A stretch of DNA of 64,000 bases from Sarocladium kiliense (lineage: Eukaryota; Ascomycota; Sordariomycetes; Hypocreales; Sarocladiaceae): the NCBI GenBank assembly GCA_030734395.1, contig JAUZTG010000021.1, forward strand, positions 1-64,000. The letters are read 5' to 3'. The notes under the pieces were generated by a model that searched no databases, had not been told where the DNA came from, and saw nothing but the letters and a program-made list of their open reading frames with translations. Numbering within the stretch: position 1 is the stretch's first letter; each line of letters opens with the position of its first letter. This document shows positions 21,430 to 33,961 of this stretch, piece after piece. The position numbers and the translations under genes were made by a program.

Positions 21430-22989
21430 TGCTCATGTAATTGATTGAGGATGGGCATATAGTGAATTGCTACTGTTGGAAGTCGCAATTGGTTATAACG
21501 TCCGTCCCTGCGTCACGAGCCACCCTCCGTGGCGAGCCAAGATCCAGGTACTTTGCCTTTGAAACAGCCTCACATTTGCACAAACGCATCCTTATGCTTG
21601 CTTGCACCTGAATTATATTGTCGCATCACCCTTATACATATGTAGCAAGTTTTGCAATAATTATCGCGGACACATAGAGTAATTGCGGGCGGTAAACAGG
21701 AACATGAATTAGTAATATTCTGCCGCACCACGCTGCAAGACCACCAGCAAGTCTCTCATCCCTCGAATGCTGTGTAAATGATTGTTTCCGGGTATTCAAT
21801 TACTGATCCAGCTTAAAAAAGTCATTTAAAGTACTGAGGTTGCCAAAAAGCGTGTTTAATGGCGTTTCGCGACGCCAAGATGTACATTCTTAAAATAACG
21901 GAAGGATTAATCCGGCTAGCGTATAAGACGCCGAAACGGTGTTCCGTTTTCAAATCAACATTTCATAAGCGCGCACTGTGTCCCTGGTATTTCTTCAAAT
22001 TCACGACACCCTACGGTATACTCGCGACCTCCAGTAATCTTATGGCATCGAATATTCTTTTTAGATGGTTTGTTCTGTCTATGTTCTTCTAAGACGTGTG
22101 CTGGCTTATCTTCTAGCCATCTTTATCTTTCACAATTAGGCCGCGCAAGCCCCAGGCTTAGCTGCCTTGCGCGACACGTATCACCAGACGAGGGTTGGGA
22201 GGCCAATCACAAGCAGATGACAGAGAGAACTGTACCACATGCACCCAATGATAACCTAGACCCTACTTTGTTCGTGGTAAAGAAGAGCTATAACTGGCTC
22301 GTTGCATACACCGGAATGTTTTGCCTAAGTTGCCTTGCACAATCCAAGAATAAGCAGAATCAATCGTGCAACACTTGAGTACAGCACGACTCGCTCCTGC
22401 GGCTCAGAAATGTAACGATCGACCTTACTTAGTTACGTTTGTAACAAGAAATGGTGGCAAGATGCAGGGTAGCCCTTGTCATCTCCCCGCTTCCGAGAAC
22501 AGATGTTTGACTCGATCGCGAGTAGAATGCCGCATCAAGTGGATCACTTTCGATGGCACTAGGGTCCTGATCGCATGGAGACGGATCGGACCGTTGTTAG
22601 CTTCATGCTTGCATGGACGTTGTCATGGCAAATTGGATGTCGAGATTCAGCAAGTGAGAAACACAAACACCGTCTATATTCTACCAACTAGCGCGTTGTT
22701 TTCGCAAGCCAAGCCTCAGTCTCAGCTGATAGCGAGTCAGATCATCATCGTCAGCCCAACCGAGAAGTCACGTGAAATACGCGCACCTTGAGCTTGTCGA
22801 TGATTGGAGGCGAGTGTCCCCTGGTGAATAGAGCCGCACCAAACCCCTCCTGCTAGGCATCTCACCCTGACCACCTTACCCAACTAGAGAGAAGGGAAAG
22901 ACGACTGCTGACGGCTTGGATATACGATCGCGAACATTATTTACTTAAATCAGGCGCAGTAGCATTCGATTAGAGCTGCCAGTCGGAAA
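21430..22989. other. Intergenic with dispersed-repeat copy, no clear gene
   Basis: Apart from the repeat at about 21496-21560 nothing is recognised. Short frames at 21859-22092 and 22366-22791 lack recognisable domains. The sequence is AT-richer than its neighbours around 21600-22100. Confidence 0.4.
21496..21560 (-). repeat. 62-bp dispersed repeat, copy A (inverted)
   Basis: Reverse-complement match to 36463-36526 and 36663-36725. Shared text includes GAGCCACCCTCCGTG and CAGGTACTT. Most differences are C/T or G/A, and this copy keeps more C and G than the others. The similarity runs a little further to include the stretch before CAAAGTACC on the reverse strand. Confidence 0.75.
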
Positions 22990-24787
22990 ATGAGCACGGT
23001 ATCAGCCAACGATATCAATAGTACCGGTCGCAGCCGTGTACATGTTGGGAACAGGTACCACTCAGAAGTCCATCATCATGCCCCTCCTGGTGAGTCGTCG
23101 AGCTATCAACGTGTTCATACCAGCATAATCGGCTAACTTGAGATGCCACGATCTAGAACGCACAGAAATTCCCGGTCCCTTGCATGGCCCACACTTCATC
23201 ATCCCCTTCTCCGAGAACAAACGATTTGTGGGTCGCGAAGGCATCCTCAGACGCCTGAAGGATAGCCTTTCCGATGATGACCGCCCACGCTTTATAGCTG
23301 TCGTCGGACTCGGCGGGGTCGGCAAGACACAGGTGGCGCTGCAAGTTGCGCACTATATTAAGAACCAACCCGACTGGTCGGTGTTCTGGCTTTCAGCGCT
23401 GAGTATAGCTACTTTTGAGCAGGCGTGCACGGAGATGGTCGGAAAGGCGAGAATCCCGTCGTCTGGGACAGAAGATGCAAAACAGGTGGTAAAGGGTTAT
23501 CCTGAGTCGAGTGTATCCGGCCAGTGGTTGCTGATTGTCGACAATGCCGACGACCTGACCATTATGATGGGTCCAGGGGGGATCTACACGTATCTTCCGA
23601 AATCCGGAAACGGCTGCATCTTGTTCACTACGCGGGTGATGGACGTAGCGCAGGCTGTTACGGAAGATGACATCGAGGAGCTTGAAGAGATGAGCGAGGA
23701 TGAGGCAGAGGCATTTCTGCAGAAGTTACTCCCAGCAAACCAAGCGGACGACATGGTGACAGAGCTGCTGCGTAGACTTACGTATCTCCCGCTGGCAATC
23801 TCGCAGGCGGCAGCATACATGAAGAGAAACAAGATAATGGCGTCAATGTACCTCTCGCTGCTTCGCGACGTCAACAAGGAAGCGATTGGTCTTCTCAGTC
23901 GCAAGTTTCCTGATCGCACACGAGACTCAGAGTCACGGCACGCAGTAGCAAGCACGTGGCTTATTTCGTTTGAACAGATCCAGAAGCATGATGAGATAGC
24001 TGCGGAGCTGTTGTCATTTTTGTCGCAGATCGAACCACGGGCGGTTCCACAATCAATGCTGCCACGGACAAGAAGCGAGGAGAGTTTGGTGAATGCTATA
24101 GGAACGCTGTGCGGGTATGCGTTCTTGTTTAGGCGCGAAGACGGCGACATATTGGACATGCACAGCCTGGTGCATATTGCTGCTAGAGAATGGGTTACGG
24201 GCGGAGGTCATGCTAAGGGTGTGAAGCGGAACGTCGTGGGTCACCTTGCAACAGTTCTTCAGTCCGACGACTGGGACAATCGTGAGGTGTGGCGGAGGTA
24301 CATACCGCATGTACTAAAGGCGATTGAAGCCAGCGAGGAGGGAGAAAGATGGGAGGAAAAAGAGTGTGAGTTGGGATACTGGGCTGGGAGGTGTCTAGAA
24401 GTGGAAGGACGGATTGCTGAGGCGGTTGAGCTGCTTGAGCACGTGGTTAAGGTGTAGGAGACGACGTTGGCGGAGAATTACCCTTCTCGACTGGCATCGC
24501 AACACGAACTGGCTGGAGCGTATCAAGCCAACGGTCAAGTGGAGGAGGCAGTCGAGCTGCTTGAGCACGTGGTCAAGGTTCGGGAGACGACGTTGGCGGA
24601 GAATCACCCTTCTCGACTGGCATCACAACACGAACTCGCCAGAGCGTATGCGGCGAGTAGTCAGATAGAGGAGGCAGTCGAGCTGCTTCAGCACGTGGTG
24701 TATATTAAATCTAAGATCATGGCGCCGGCTCACCCATCAAGGCAAGTATCAGAACGCCTGCTGGAGCAGCTCGGACAGCTATATTAA
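22990..24787 (+). pseudogene. NB-ARC-TPR STAND receptor with internal TAG
   Basis: Exons 22990-23089 and 23157 onward; phase-1 intron with GTGAGT donor, CTAAC branch and ATCTAG acceptor. NB-ARC features: P-loop GLGGVGKTQVALQ, Walker B WLLIVDNADD, sensor-type GCILFTTR, and LPLAISQAAAYM (GLPL-like). After the NB-ARC/winged-helix part the frame enters 42-residue tetratricopeptide units (AEAVELLEHVVKV...). At 24455-24457 a TAG stops the frame, giving 466 residues. The same frame then continues for 110 codons with two further repeats and a natural C-terminus (LLEQLGQLY, stop 24787). The equivalent codon in the next repeat is CGG. Family role: fungal NLR-like receptors for heterokaryon incompatibility or non-self response. 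Either a pseudogene or a truncated receptor with a shortened repeat domain. Confidence 0.85.
24414..24665. repeat. Two near-identical 126-bp TPR-coding repeats
   Basis: Units 24414-24539 and 24540-24665 encode the same 42-residue tetratricopeptide unit and are nearly identical at DNA level. Such exact repeats in fungal NLR genes are usually kept alike by unequal exchange and vary in number between strains. Confidence 0.85.
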
Positions 24788-26525
24788 CTCAGTCCCAGGC
24801 TTGGGCAATACAGCAACTGGTGACGCCGAGCAAATGACTAGAGGTAGCTCCCTCAAGCGTATGTAAACAATCTGCAGCTGTCTATTCCAATCTGACCTAG
24901 TCGCGCTGTCACCATTAGTCCAAGACTCAGTATTTCCAGGAGCACAGTGCGACTTGGCAATTGTTCACTGAAGAAACACTTACACCGTTTGTCCCACGTA
25001 TGACGCTAACCAGTTTCGTCTCTCCGTTTCTTTCGAATGTACTGATTATCGCAGTAACATGCTACCCACCACACCCCAATCATAATCACGGAGCTTGCAA
25101 CGCCTTCTTGGACCTAGATTGTAGGTGGTGGGATCTTGGGGGATCAGTAATTTATTTTTGTAGGACTAAGAGCTTGTTGGTGGAGGTTTGAAGGGGTGCG
25201 CTTGAATGTCATCCGTATAGGATGTCATTTAACGTTATCGAAAAAGCCGAAGTCAAGATTGGGGCTTCTTCACCCGACAGGCCCAGGATGACGGGATGGT
25301 AGAGAGTCCTTGGGATAAGAGAGACTAGCTTACTTCAGGAATCATGAACAGAGATTTCGCGCAGTCCGGCTTAAATCAGAGCACAGCTAGGTTCGTTTGA
25401 TGTTCGCAAGTTGGCTTAAACGATTTAAGGCCACCGGAGTGAAGCTTCATTTTATCTCCTATCGGTAAATGCTGGCTGCCTTCTATATGAAGTGCAATAG
25501 CTGGCTGCCCTCTCCTGGTGACGGGGAGTGGTGGTGGAATACCTATCTCCGCGACGATAATCTTCTTGCTGACGGAGCTGGTGGTGCAGAGGACGCGGCG
25601 GCATAGGCATCCACGCAATACAAAACCAGCTGTGAATGCTGGCCTGCTGCAGCAGGTTGAGCTCCTTCTCTGCGGAGGCGGTGACTTGACGACACGCACC
25701 AGCCAAGTCCCTGGACTCTGTGCGGCACAACGCGGGCAAGAGCGACAGGGGCTGGTCGCGGTCGTGTCGCGACGGGTCGGGCCATACCCGTTCGCACCCT
25801 CAGGAAGCCTGGAGAGTAAAGTTACTCTGAAGTAGAATTGGCAGCTTGGACGGGGTCAGTGACGGGGAGCATGAGGGAGAATAATTGACACGGCGGTGTC
25901 CCGGTTTCCCGTCCGTTTCGAGAATTGCGGGCAATCATTGGGCTGATTAGAGGACGCGGCCCAGAATTGACGGGATGAGGGGCAGGCTGTTTCGGATGAA
26001 CCAGGCACAGGCGTAACCACTCAGCCTGGGGTCCAGCTAGCCTCGTCTGGCACACACGGCTGCACAGCCCCATGCTCTGTGGCCGGCAGCCGAGCATGAT
26101 TGGTAGGGCGGGTTGATGCTGCAGTGGCTCGGCGCATGAGGCGATATCTAATTGGGCGAGGGATGCTATCGGCTGCAGGTTGGCGGGCTACTGGTTATGC
26201 AAGACTAGCACTGCGGTGCTCAACTCTGCTAAGAGCTTTATCTTATGAGCCATGGCCCCTCGTTATCCTCATTCCGTCTCCCTGAGTTCACTCTCCATTA
26301 CTCAAATTGACCGTGGATCTTTAACCGCACTCTGCGTCTGGAGGCATTTGGGCCATCCTCCAAGTACTGGTGCCGGCGAGTATTGCTGTTCGCACGCTGC
26401 CGCCTTGACCGGCTCTTCTACCTGCTCGAGTTGAGAGAAGAGATATTCGTGGAACCTCTGCGACCGGACCTACCTCAGCCCTTTGTACCTCACGCCTACT
26501 CTGCGTCTGTATCACTGCCGTCAAC
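24788..26525. other. Intergenic between the two STAND genes
   Basis: No convincing gene. GC-rich open frames around 25380-26100 overlap on both strands and show no domain. A plausible promoter and leader for the NACHT gene lies before 26526. Confidence 0.45.
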
Positions 26526-29500
26526 ATGTCTGATCCTAACAACTACACTGTCGGTTGGATCTGCGCCTTAACGACGGAGTATGTTGCCGCCCAGGTTTTC
26601 CTCGACAACAGGCACGACCCCCCGAGCTCTGTGTCACCAGGCGACACCAACGACTATACATTGGGTAGGCTTGGGCAGCATAACATCGTCATCGCTGTGT
26701 TGCCCGATGGCGAATATGGAACAGCATCCGCGGCTAGTGTAGCGTTGAACATGCAGAACAGCTTCCCCAACGTTAGGATAGGTGTAATGGTCGGCATTGG
26801 CGGCGGTGCACCAAGCAAGAAGCACGATATTCGTCTGGGCGATATTGTGGTCAGCGCGCCTCGTGACGGCGAGGGCGGAGTGTTCCAGTATGACTTCGGC
26901 AAGACGGTACAGGGTCAGGCATTCCAGCGCACTCGCTTTTTGAATCAGCCCCCGCCAACTCTGCGAACTGCGTTGGCTGGAATCCAGGCCCAGTACGAGA
27001 TAGACGGGCATCAGCTTGAAGAAACTATCGGCGACATTCTCCAGAAGAAACCGAGGCTGCAACGCGGATATGCACGGCCACAGCCAGGTACTGATAGGCT
27101 GTTTAAATCCGAAGTCACCCACGACTCAAGAGGCTGCGCAGCATTCTGTGCGAATGAGCCGTCGAATTTAGTACAGCGCGACGAACGGACGAAGGACGAA
27201 GATAATCCAGCAATTCACTATGGTCTGATTGCTTCAGCAAACCAGCTGATGAAAGACGCTTTCGTTCGGGACAGGCTTGCGATAGAGAAGGACGTTCTGT
27301 GCTTTGAAATGGAGGCGGCCGGGCTGATGAACCACTTTCCGTGTCTTGTCATTCGCGGTATATGCGACTACTCGGACTCGCATAAGAATAAGGAGTGGCA
27401 AGGATATGCAGCAATGGTGGCCGCTGCATACGCGAAAGACCTTTTGTCTCGGATCCCCCCTAATAAGGTTGAGAATGAGAGGAGAATCGGTGATATTCTC
27501 TCAGGTTAGTTCAAGGCAGCATAGGGTCAGGCTTCCAATAACGCTGATTCTGTGAAGGTATGGCAGTTGACCAAAAGCGTATTTCGAAACGCGTTCACCA
27601 TATTAGAAAAGATACCGATATTACTTCGAAACGCGTTCGCATTGTGGAACGAAATATCCACTTTGCTACGCTGCGCCCTGTCGAAGGTGCTGCGTACGAC
27701 TCCCATGACAATGAGCATAACGCGACGTGCCTCAAAGACACACGCCGCGAGCTGCTGGAGGAGATCAACCAATGGGCCGACGACCCAACGGCTCGCCACC
27801 ACATATACTGGCTTCAAGGAAAAGCCGGTACCGGCAAGTCAACAATCGCCCGTACCGTAGCCCATCAATTTGCTACCCGGGATCGTCTCGCGGCCAGCTT
27901 CTTCTTTAAGAGGGACGAGTCCGACCGCAGCACTGCCGGGCGCTTCTTTACGACTATTGCTGCCCAGCTCGTCCAAAGACTGCCTGCGGTCGCTGTGTAC
28001 GTGCGCAACGCCATCAAAGCCGATCCTGATATCGCCGCAAAGGCGCTGGGAGAGCAGTTCAGGAAGCTCATCCTGCAACCAGTGCGAGCCGTCCCGCATG
28101 GCGTTTCCAGGACTATGACGGTTGTGATTGATGCCCTCGATGAATGCAAGGGAGAGCAGGACGTCACGGCTATTATCAAGTTGCTGCTACAGAACGATGG
28201 TCCAAAGGCAGGCCCCTTGAAGTTCTTCGTCACTAGCAGGTTTGAGCCTCCTATTCGTCTGGGATTCCAGGAGGGTCAAGGCAAGTTCATAGAGTTCCCC
28301 CTTCACGAGATCCCGCAGCCTGTAGTCGAGCGAGACATTGCAACTTTTTTGAGGTATCGGTTAGAGCAAATTCGACGCCAGTTTAGTCTCGCCTCCAGTT
28401 GGCCGGACCCAGCCAGCTTCCAAAACCTCCTGAGGAAGTCTATCCCGCTTTTCATCTCCGCTGCTACTACCTGCCGCTTCGTCGAAGACGATCGGCAAGG
28501 CGGCGGCGGACCTGACGATCGGCTTCAGAAGATACTCCAATACGAGGCCCGTGGTGACTTTGACCAGACATACCTTCCTGCCCTGAACCAAATGATTCAT
28601 GGACTTAAAGGCTCCGCGCATCGCAATGCAATCAGCGAGTTCAAACGAATTGTCGGCTCGATAGTTATCCTCGCAAATCCTCTTGCCGCTGCGTCACTGG
28701 CAAACCTCCACGGCATTTCCACGCAATGCGTCAGTAATCGGCTACGGCTGCTTCACTCGGTACTGGAAATCCCGCCTGATACTACCGCTCCTATGAGAAT
28801 ATTCCACGAATCCTTCCGAGAGTTCCTTATCTATCCTGACCCGGAGGACATACACGAATTCTGGGTTGACGAGACGGCCACACACAAGATGCTTGCGGAG
28901 GCATGTCTTCGGTTACTCTCCGAAAGCGGCCATCTAAAGAAAGACATCTGTGAGCTGGGGGTACCCGGGAAACCTCGCAACGCCGTCGACCAGCAAACGA
29001 TCGACCAGTACCTACCATCAGAGGTTCGATATGCATGCCTGTACTGGGTGCATCACTTGAAGGGTAGCAGAGCCATGCTCCATGATGGACACCAAGCGTT
29101 CCGGTTCCTTCGGCGTCACTTCCTCTACTGGCTTGAGGCTTTGAGCCTCATAGGGAGGATTTCGGAGAGCATCAGGCTAATAGGCGAGTTACAGGGCCTA
29201 GTTGACGTAAGTCATTTCTACGACCATACGTCACATTTATTAAGATAAGTTATTTAGCTTGATCATGGTGCCGACATCTCGCGCTTTCTTCATGATGCGA
29301 AGCGTTTTATCCTCAACTGCCGCTCAGCAATTGACCAGGCACCCCTCCAGCTCTACTCCTCAGCACTTATCTTTGCTCCTGAGAGAAGCGTTATTCGAGA
29401 AGAATTTCAGGATCACATTTACTGGATAACGACAAAACCAATAGTGGACTGGAATTGGAACCCTTGCTTGCAAACACTCGAGGGCCACGGCGGCTCGGTC

Positions 29501-31116
29501 AACTCGGTCGTCTTCTCGCACGACAGCGCATGGCTCGCATCCGCGTCAAATGATTGGACTATCAGGATCTGGGATGCCGCGACGGGGTTGCTACAGCAAA
29601 CGCTTAATGGCCATAGCGGCTCGGTTAACTTGGCTGTCTTCTCGCATAATAGCATGCAGCTCGTGTCTGCATCAGATGATAAGACTATTAAGGTCTGGGA
29701 TGCCACAATAGGAGCGCTACAGCAAACGCTTAACGGCCATAGCGCTTAGTTAGGTCAGCTATCTTCTCGCACGACAGCACGCGGCTCGCGTCAGCATCAA
29801 ACGATAAGACCGTTAAGATCTGGGATGCCGCGACGGGGTCGCTGCAGCAAACGCTTAAGGGCCACAGCGGCTCGGTCAACTCAGTCGTCTTCTCGCACGA
29901 CGGCGCATTGCTCGCGTCTGCGTCAGATGATGGGACCGTTAAGATCTGGGAAGCTGTAACGGGGTTGCTGCAGCAAACACTCGACGGCCATAGCGGCTCG
30001 GTCAGGTCGGCTGTCTTCTCGCACGATAGCACGCAGCTCGTATATACATCGGACGACAAGACCATTAAGGTCTGGGATGCCGCGACGGGAGCGCTGCAGC
30101 AGACGCTCGAGAGCTACAACTACTGGGTTAGGTCGATCGCCTTCTCGCATGATGGCACGCGGCTCGCGTCAGCATCAAACGACAAGACCGTTAAGATCTG
30201 GGATGCCGCGACGGGGTCGCTGCAGCAAACGCTTAAGGGCCACAGCGGCTCGGTCAACTCAGTCGTCTTCTCGCACGACGGCGCATTGCTCGCGTCTGCG
30301 TCAGAAGATAAGACTATTAAGATCTGGGATGCCACGATGAGAGCGCAGCAGCAGATACTTGAGAGCCACAATGACTGGGTTAACTCAGTCGTCTTCTCGC
30401 ACGACGGCGCATGGCTCGCGTCTGCGTCAAATGATAAGACTATTAAGATCTGGGATGCTACGACGGGATCGCTACAGCAGACGCTTGAGAGCCATAATGA
30501 TTGGGTTATGTCGGTCGCCTTCTCGCACGACAGCACACGGCTCATATCTACATCAAACGATAAGACTATTAAGGTCTGGGATGTTATAACAGGGGCGCTG
30601 CAGCAAACGCTCAACGGCCATAGCGGCTCGGTTAGGTCGGCCGTCTTCTCACATAACGGCGCGCGGCTCGCGTCCGCATCAATCGATAAGACTATTAAAA
30701 TCTGGGATGCCGCAACGGGAGCGCTGCAGAAGACGCTCGAGAGCCACGATAACTGGGTCAGGTCGATCGCCTTCTCGCATGATGGCACGCGGCTCATATC
30801 TACGTCAAACGATGAGACTATCAAGGTCTGGGATGCCGCAACGGGGGCACTGCAGCAGGTGCTCGAGGGCCACAGTGCCAAGGTCATGTCTTTGAGTAAT
30901 TCGCAGCTCCTTACAAATGTTGGGGCATTTAGGTTACCTGAAATGGGTATCAGTGCTACTGGTTATGGATTAAACGTGGATACAAGTTGGATTACATTGA
31001 ATGGAAACAACTGGCTCTGGCTGCCCGCCGAGTACCGGTGGCCTAAATCCGCAATCCGCGGGTCTGCTGTTGCACTTGGTTGTAGGTCAGGAAGGGTTTC
31101 TATAGTGAATCTATAA
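26526..31116 (+). pseudogene. PNP-NACHT-WD40 STAND receptor, frameshifted in WD40
   Basis: Exons 26526-27504, 27558-29206 and 29258 onward. Domain order: purine-nucleoside-phosphorylase-like (PNP_UDP) domain (about residues 8-310, starting YTVGWICALTTEY, ending in CFEMEAAGLMNHFPCLVIRG). Then comes NACHT with P-loop GKAGTGKSTIAR and Walker B VVIDALDE, and finally WD40 repeats of 42 residues. At about 29742-29748 a repeat reads ...NGHSA-stop where its sisters have NGHSGSV. One missing base plus a CG-to-TA change explains this. The WD40 frame then resumes and runs to 31116, giving about eleven full repeats plus a divergent C-terminal piece. As drawn the protein ends at 29749 with only two and a half repeats. 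The family includes HET-D/HET-E incompatibility proteins, whose WD40 repeats are hypervariable. Confidence 0.88.
29470..30870. repeat. Array of about 11 highly similar 126-bp WD40 repeats
   Basis: Each unit encodes a consensus of the form QTLxGHSGSVxSxxFSHDG followed by xxLASASxDKTIKIWDAATGxLQ. Blocks about three repeats apart (around 29805-29925 and 30183-30303) are almost identical. That suggests recent duplication or gene conversion of a three-repeat module. Confidence 0.9.
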
Positions 31117-32273
31117 CGACGATCTCGCTCTCCTCAGTCTATTCTCTATTTGTATAATAACTTTGCAAAGAAGGGTTGAAGGGGCATGACTTAATTGAGA
31201 GCAGCATCGTTTGTCTTCTTTGGAGGACCAACTACGAAGTACAACGCCGCAAGCTCAGTTTTACCAAAGGGCCGTGACGTGATCCAGCGAATCAAATTGT
31301 AGAGGATGGAGGGAATGGCACACGCGACAGTCTTTTTAAGGAGTCTTATGATCACAGGTCGTAAGTCCTTGAGAATTGCTGGGCCTCCATGTTGCCGGCC
31401 TCGGATGCGGTATAGGCGATGGATTCCATTCCCTGCCGCCTGTGTAGCTCTGGGACTTGCTGAGATGGAATTCGAAGACGGAGCACGGTTGCCATTTGCT
31501 CCTAAATGATAATATGATGGAGGGAAGCCTTATGTCGATGGAAATACAAGACGAGGGGAAGAGGACTTCCCGTCGCTTTATCACTCCCACACGCTTCTCC
31601 AGTTGCCTCAAATCACGTCTGACTACAGCTTTGCTCTTGTACTCTTAGATTCAGGGCTATGAGAATGTGAAGCCGGGCGCTAACACGTGGAATAATAGCG
31701 TGGGCGACGCACCAAGGAGCCCTCCCATCAAGGCTGGGCTCCACGGTGAGGGTGCCACGGCGAGGGCATCGTCAGGCCGACCAGACATGCGGCCTCCCCT
31801 CCGGCTGGACTGGTACATCATCTGTCCTCCTCCATGGCCGCCGGATTGAGCCTGGCTACACAAGCGAAGGTGCGCTTTCCCACTTGGCTTGATACCGAGT
31901 CCGCCTCATTTAGGCAACTGAAGCCATTGCCCATGGCGCTCGGCAGCTGGCGCAATGGCGGCCATTGGCCGCCCGGCTACTGGCTTGGTTACCCCATTGG
32001 TATTGGAACGCTGAAACCCGGACACGGGTACCTGCGGCGCAAATGCCGGGTGGTGTCTACTATGAATTCTAGGGCATAGGTTCTATCTTTAAGTTAAACC
32101 CGGCCGAGGATTGCCGGATTTTGGGTTTAGTAACCCATTCCCTGGTTGTCGATCAAGGTAGCTACGGCATGTCTGGAGTCGTTTTCCGTCAACCGTGGGC
32201 CTTTTAGCACCACCCCTTAACGCTTTTTCTTTTCTTTTTTAACACTTGCAATCTGTCCTTTTACTTTGTCGAT
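31117..32273. other. Intergenic, no clear gene
   Basis: Short frames at 31306-31648 and 31834-32079 lack recognisable domains. A pyrimidine-rich run near 32222-32240 and a TTTGTCGATATGG start context precede the damaged gene at 32274. Confidence 0.4.
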
Positions 32274-33094
32274 ATGGACACTCCTGGATCAGATGCAGCG
32301 GAGGTTTCTAGGCAAAGCCAGAAACATAGTCTGCTTTGGTCTAAGATTACCGTAACTCCTCTCCCTGATGTATGGATGCTTGTTGGTCCTCGGTTACAAG
32401 CACTCTACGACGGCAATTAGTGCGAAGGTAAAGAGATCTACCTCTCACTCGTATGCTTAGAGCGCGAAGGCGATTTGTGGACTCAATACAGCCTAGCTGA
32501 CCTCCTCGCTGCCCTGGTACCCCACGAGTATAACGACCAAACTTGTGAGGCGAGGCTGAGCAACTCAAACATTATTATCAATGTTTGGTCATGGGCAAAA
32601 GATGACGATGCCACTGCAGTAACGAATCTCCATACAACGCTACTGAGCCTTCGGGACCCAGATATAATGGAGAGCTATCTAATACTCAATGATAATGGTT
32701 CCATACAGGCCCGAAACTGGAATATTTGGACCGTGGAATATCAGGTAGCCGATACTGTGTTCACCGAGGAGCAGCATTTCTTTGATGGTATAGCTACCTT
32801 GGCTGGTCGCCGGAGAGGCCAAATTACTGTTGCGTGCCCTCTAGGAAGGACGTGGTCATTTTTCGAGTGGGATGGACAGAGATCTGTTGATGGTCTTGGA
32901 AGATACAACAGGCTTATCCCTGCGTGGAGAGAGCACGAGGCCCACAGGCGTTTGAGGCATTGTTCTGGGAAACGAAACTGGATCAACTACGAAGAGCCGG
33001 CAGGGCGTGGGTCATTGCTCTCTGCCAAGCGGTCGGGGGCGGGCTGTTCGGGGCGCAATGGGGGGTCGGGTTGAAGAACTCAAGTAACGTTTAA
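32274..33094 (+). pseudogene. Unknown protein gene, nonsense codon plus frameshift
   Basis: ATG 32274 (MDTPGSDAAEVSRQSQ) opens 48 codons, then TAG at 32418-32420 interrupts a frame that continues directly as CEGKEIYLSLVCLEREGDLW and on to about 32945. There the plausible protein switches frame by one base, from WREHEAHR to AFEALFWETKLDQLRRAG, ending at the stop at 33094. TAG is one C-to-T change from CAG, and the second lesion is a one-base deletion. The reconstructed segments have normal globular composition, Trp-rich and without membrane segments. I do not recognise the family. Two independent lesions argue for a pseudogene. Confidence 0.55.
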
Positions 33095-33961
33095 ATATCG
33101 TCCCATTCAGATAGCATTCCAGCGCAATCCCCTGGAAGCCAATCACAAAGCTCTTAACAATGCAAATTATCGTAAATTGACAGTATCTAGGCCCTTGACC
33201 TCTAATTAAGCATTGCAAAGGTATTTATGGCTCTGTGGCCGCTGTAGAATGGTGATCAATGCAAGATTGCTATAGGGATGTATACATTCGAATTGACAGA
33301 TTGACGAATGTGGCTAGCGTGAGCATATCGGGGTGATCCACCCCAAGCTTCGACCTGCGAGTCTCCATCACCTCAAGCTCCTCCGCATCCTTCCATCGGC
33401 CCTAATTCGAAAATGTTAACGCCAGGTTGCCCATGCTTGTCAGCGTATCGGGACTAGATATCAGATAGGCCTTGGTGATCTGGTTTCGAGAAAGATGGTC
33501 CATGTTTGTTTATATGAATTTGAGAGTGAGCCACAGTCGGCATGGAGGCCTGATGAGGGGATTCTCAGCCTTATTTATGCTTGCGACCCGAGACCGCAGC
33601 GGCAATTGACTCCACCACACCAGACAACGCGTGATTAATAAAACAAAGAAACCAACACGAGAACGGCTGTGTGCCTCCGCTCACTCTGGGTTGCCAATCT
33701 CAGGGGTTGGGGGATCATCACCGGCTGTGGGCGAGCGCTTCGGCTTCCCAAGACCATAGCCACGCCCATATGGCCTAAATGGATCGATTTACACCATGGG
33801 TGCGAAAGCTCCTTATGAGGGCCTCCAAAATGATGCCGTAGAGGCTACTTTCCGGGGAATTACAAAGTAATGAGTGTGGCTTTGCTTAACCTTCATGACA
33901 GCAGACTAAATACAGTAGGGACTGACAAGTGCTTCCTCGACCACTGTTTCGTCGTCTCATC
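33095..33961. other. Intergenic, no clear gene
   Basis: No gene is seen between the damaged gene ending at 33094 and the 3' end of the BCS1-like gene. Confidence 0.4.
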
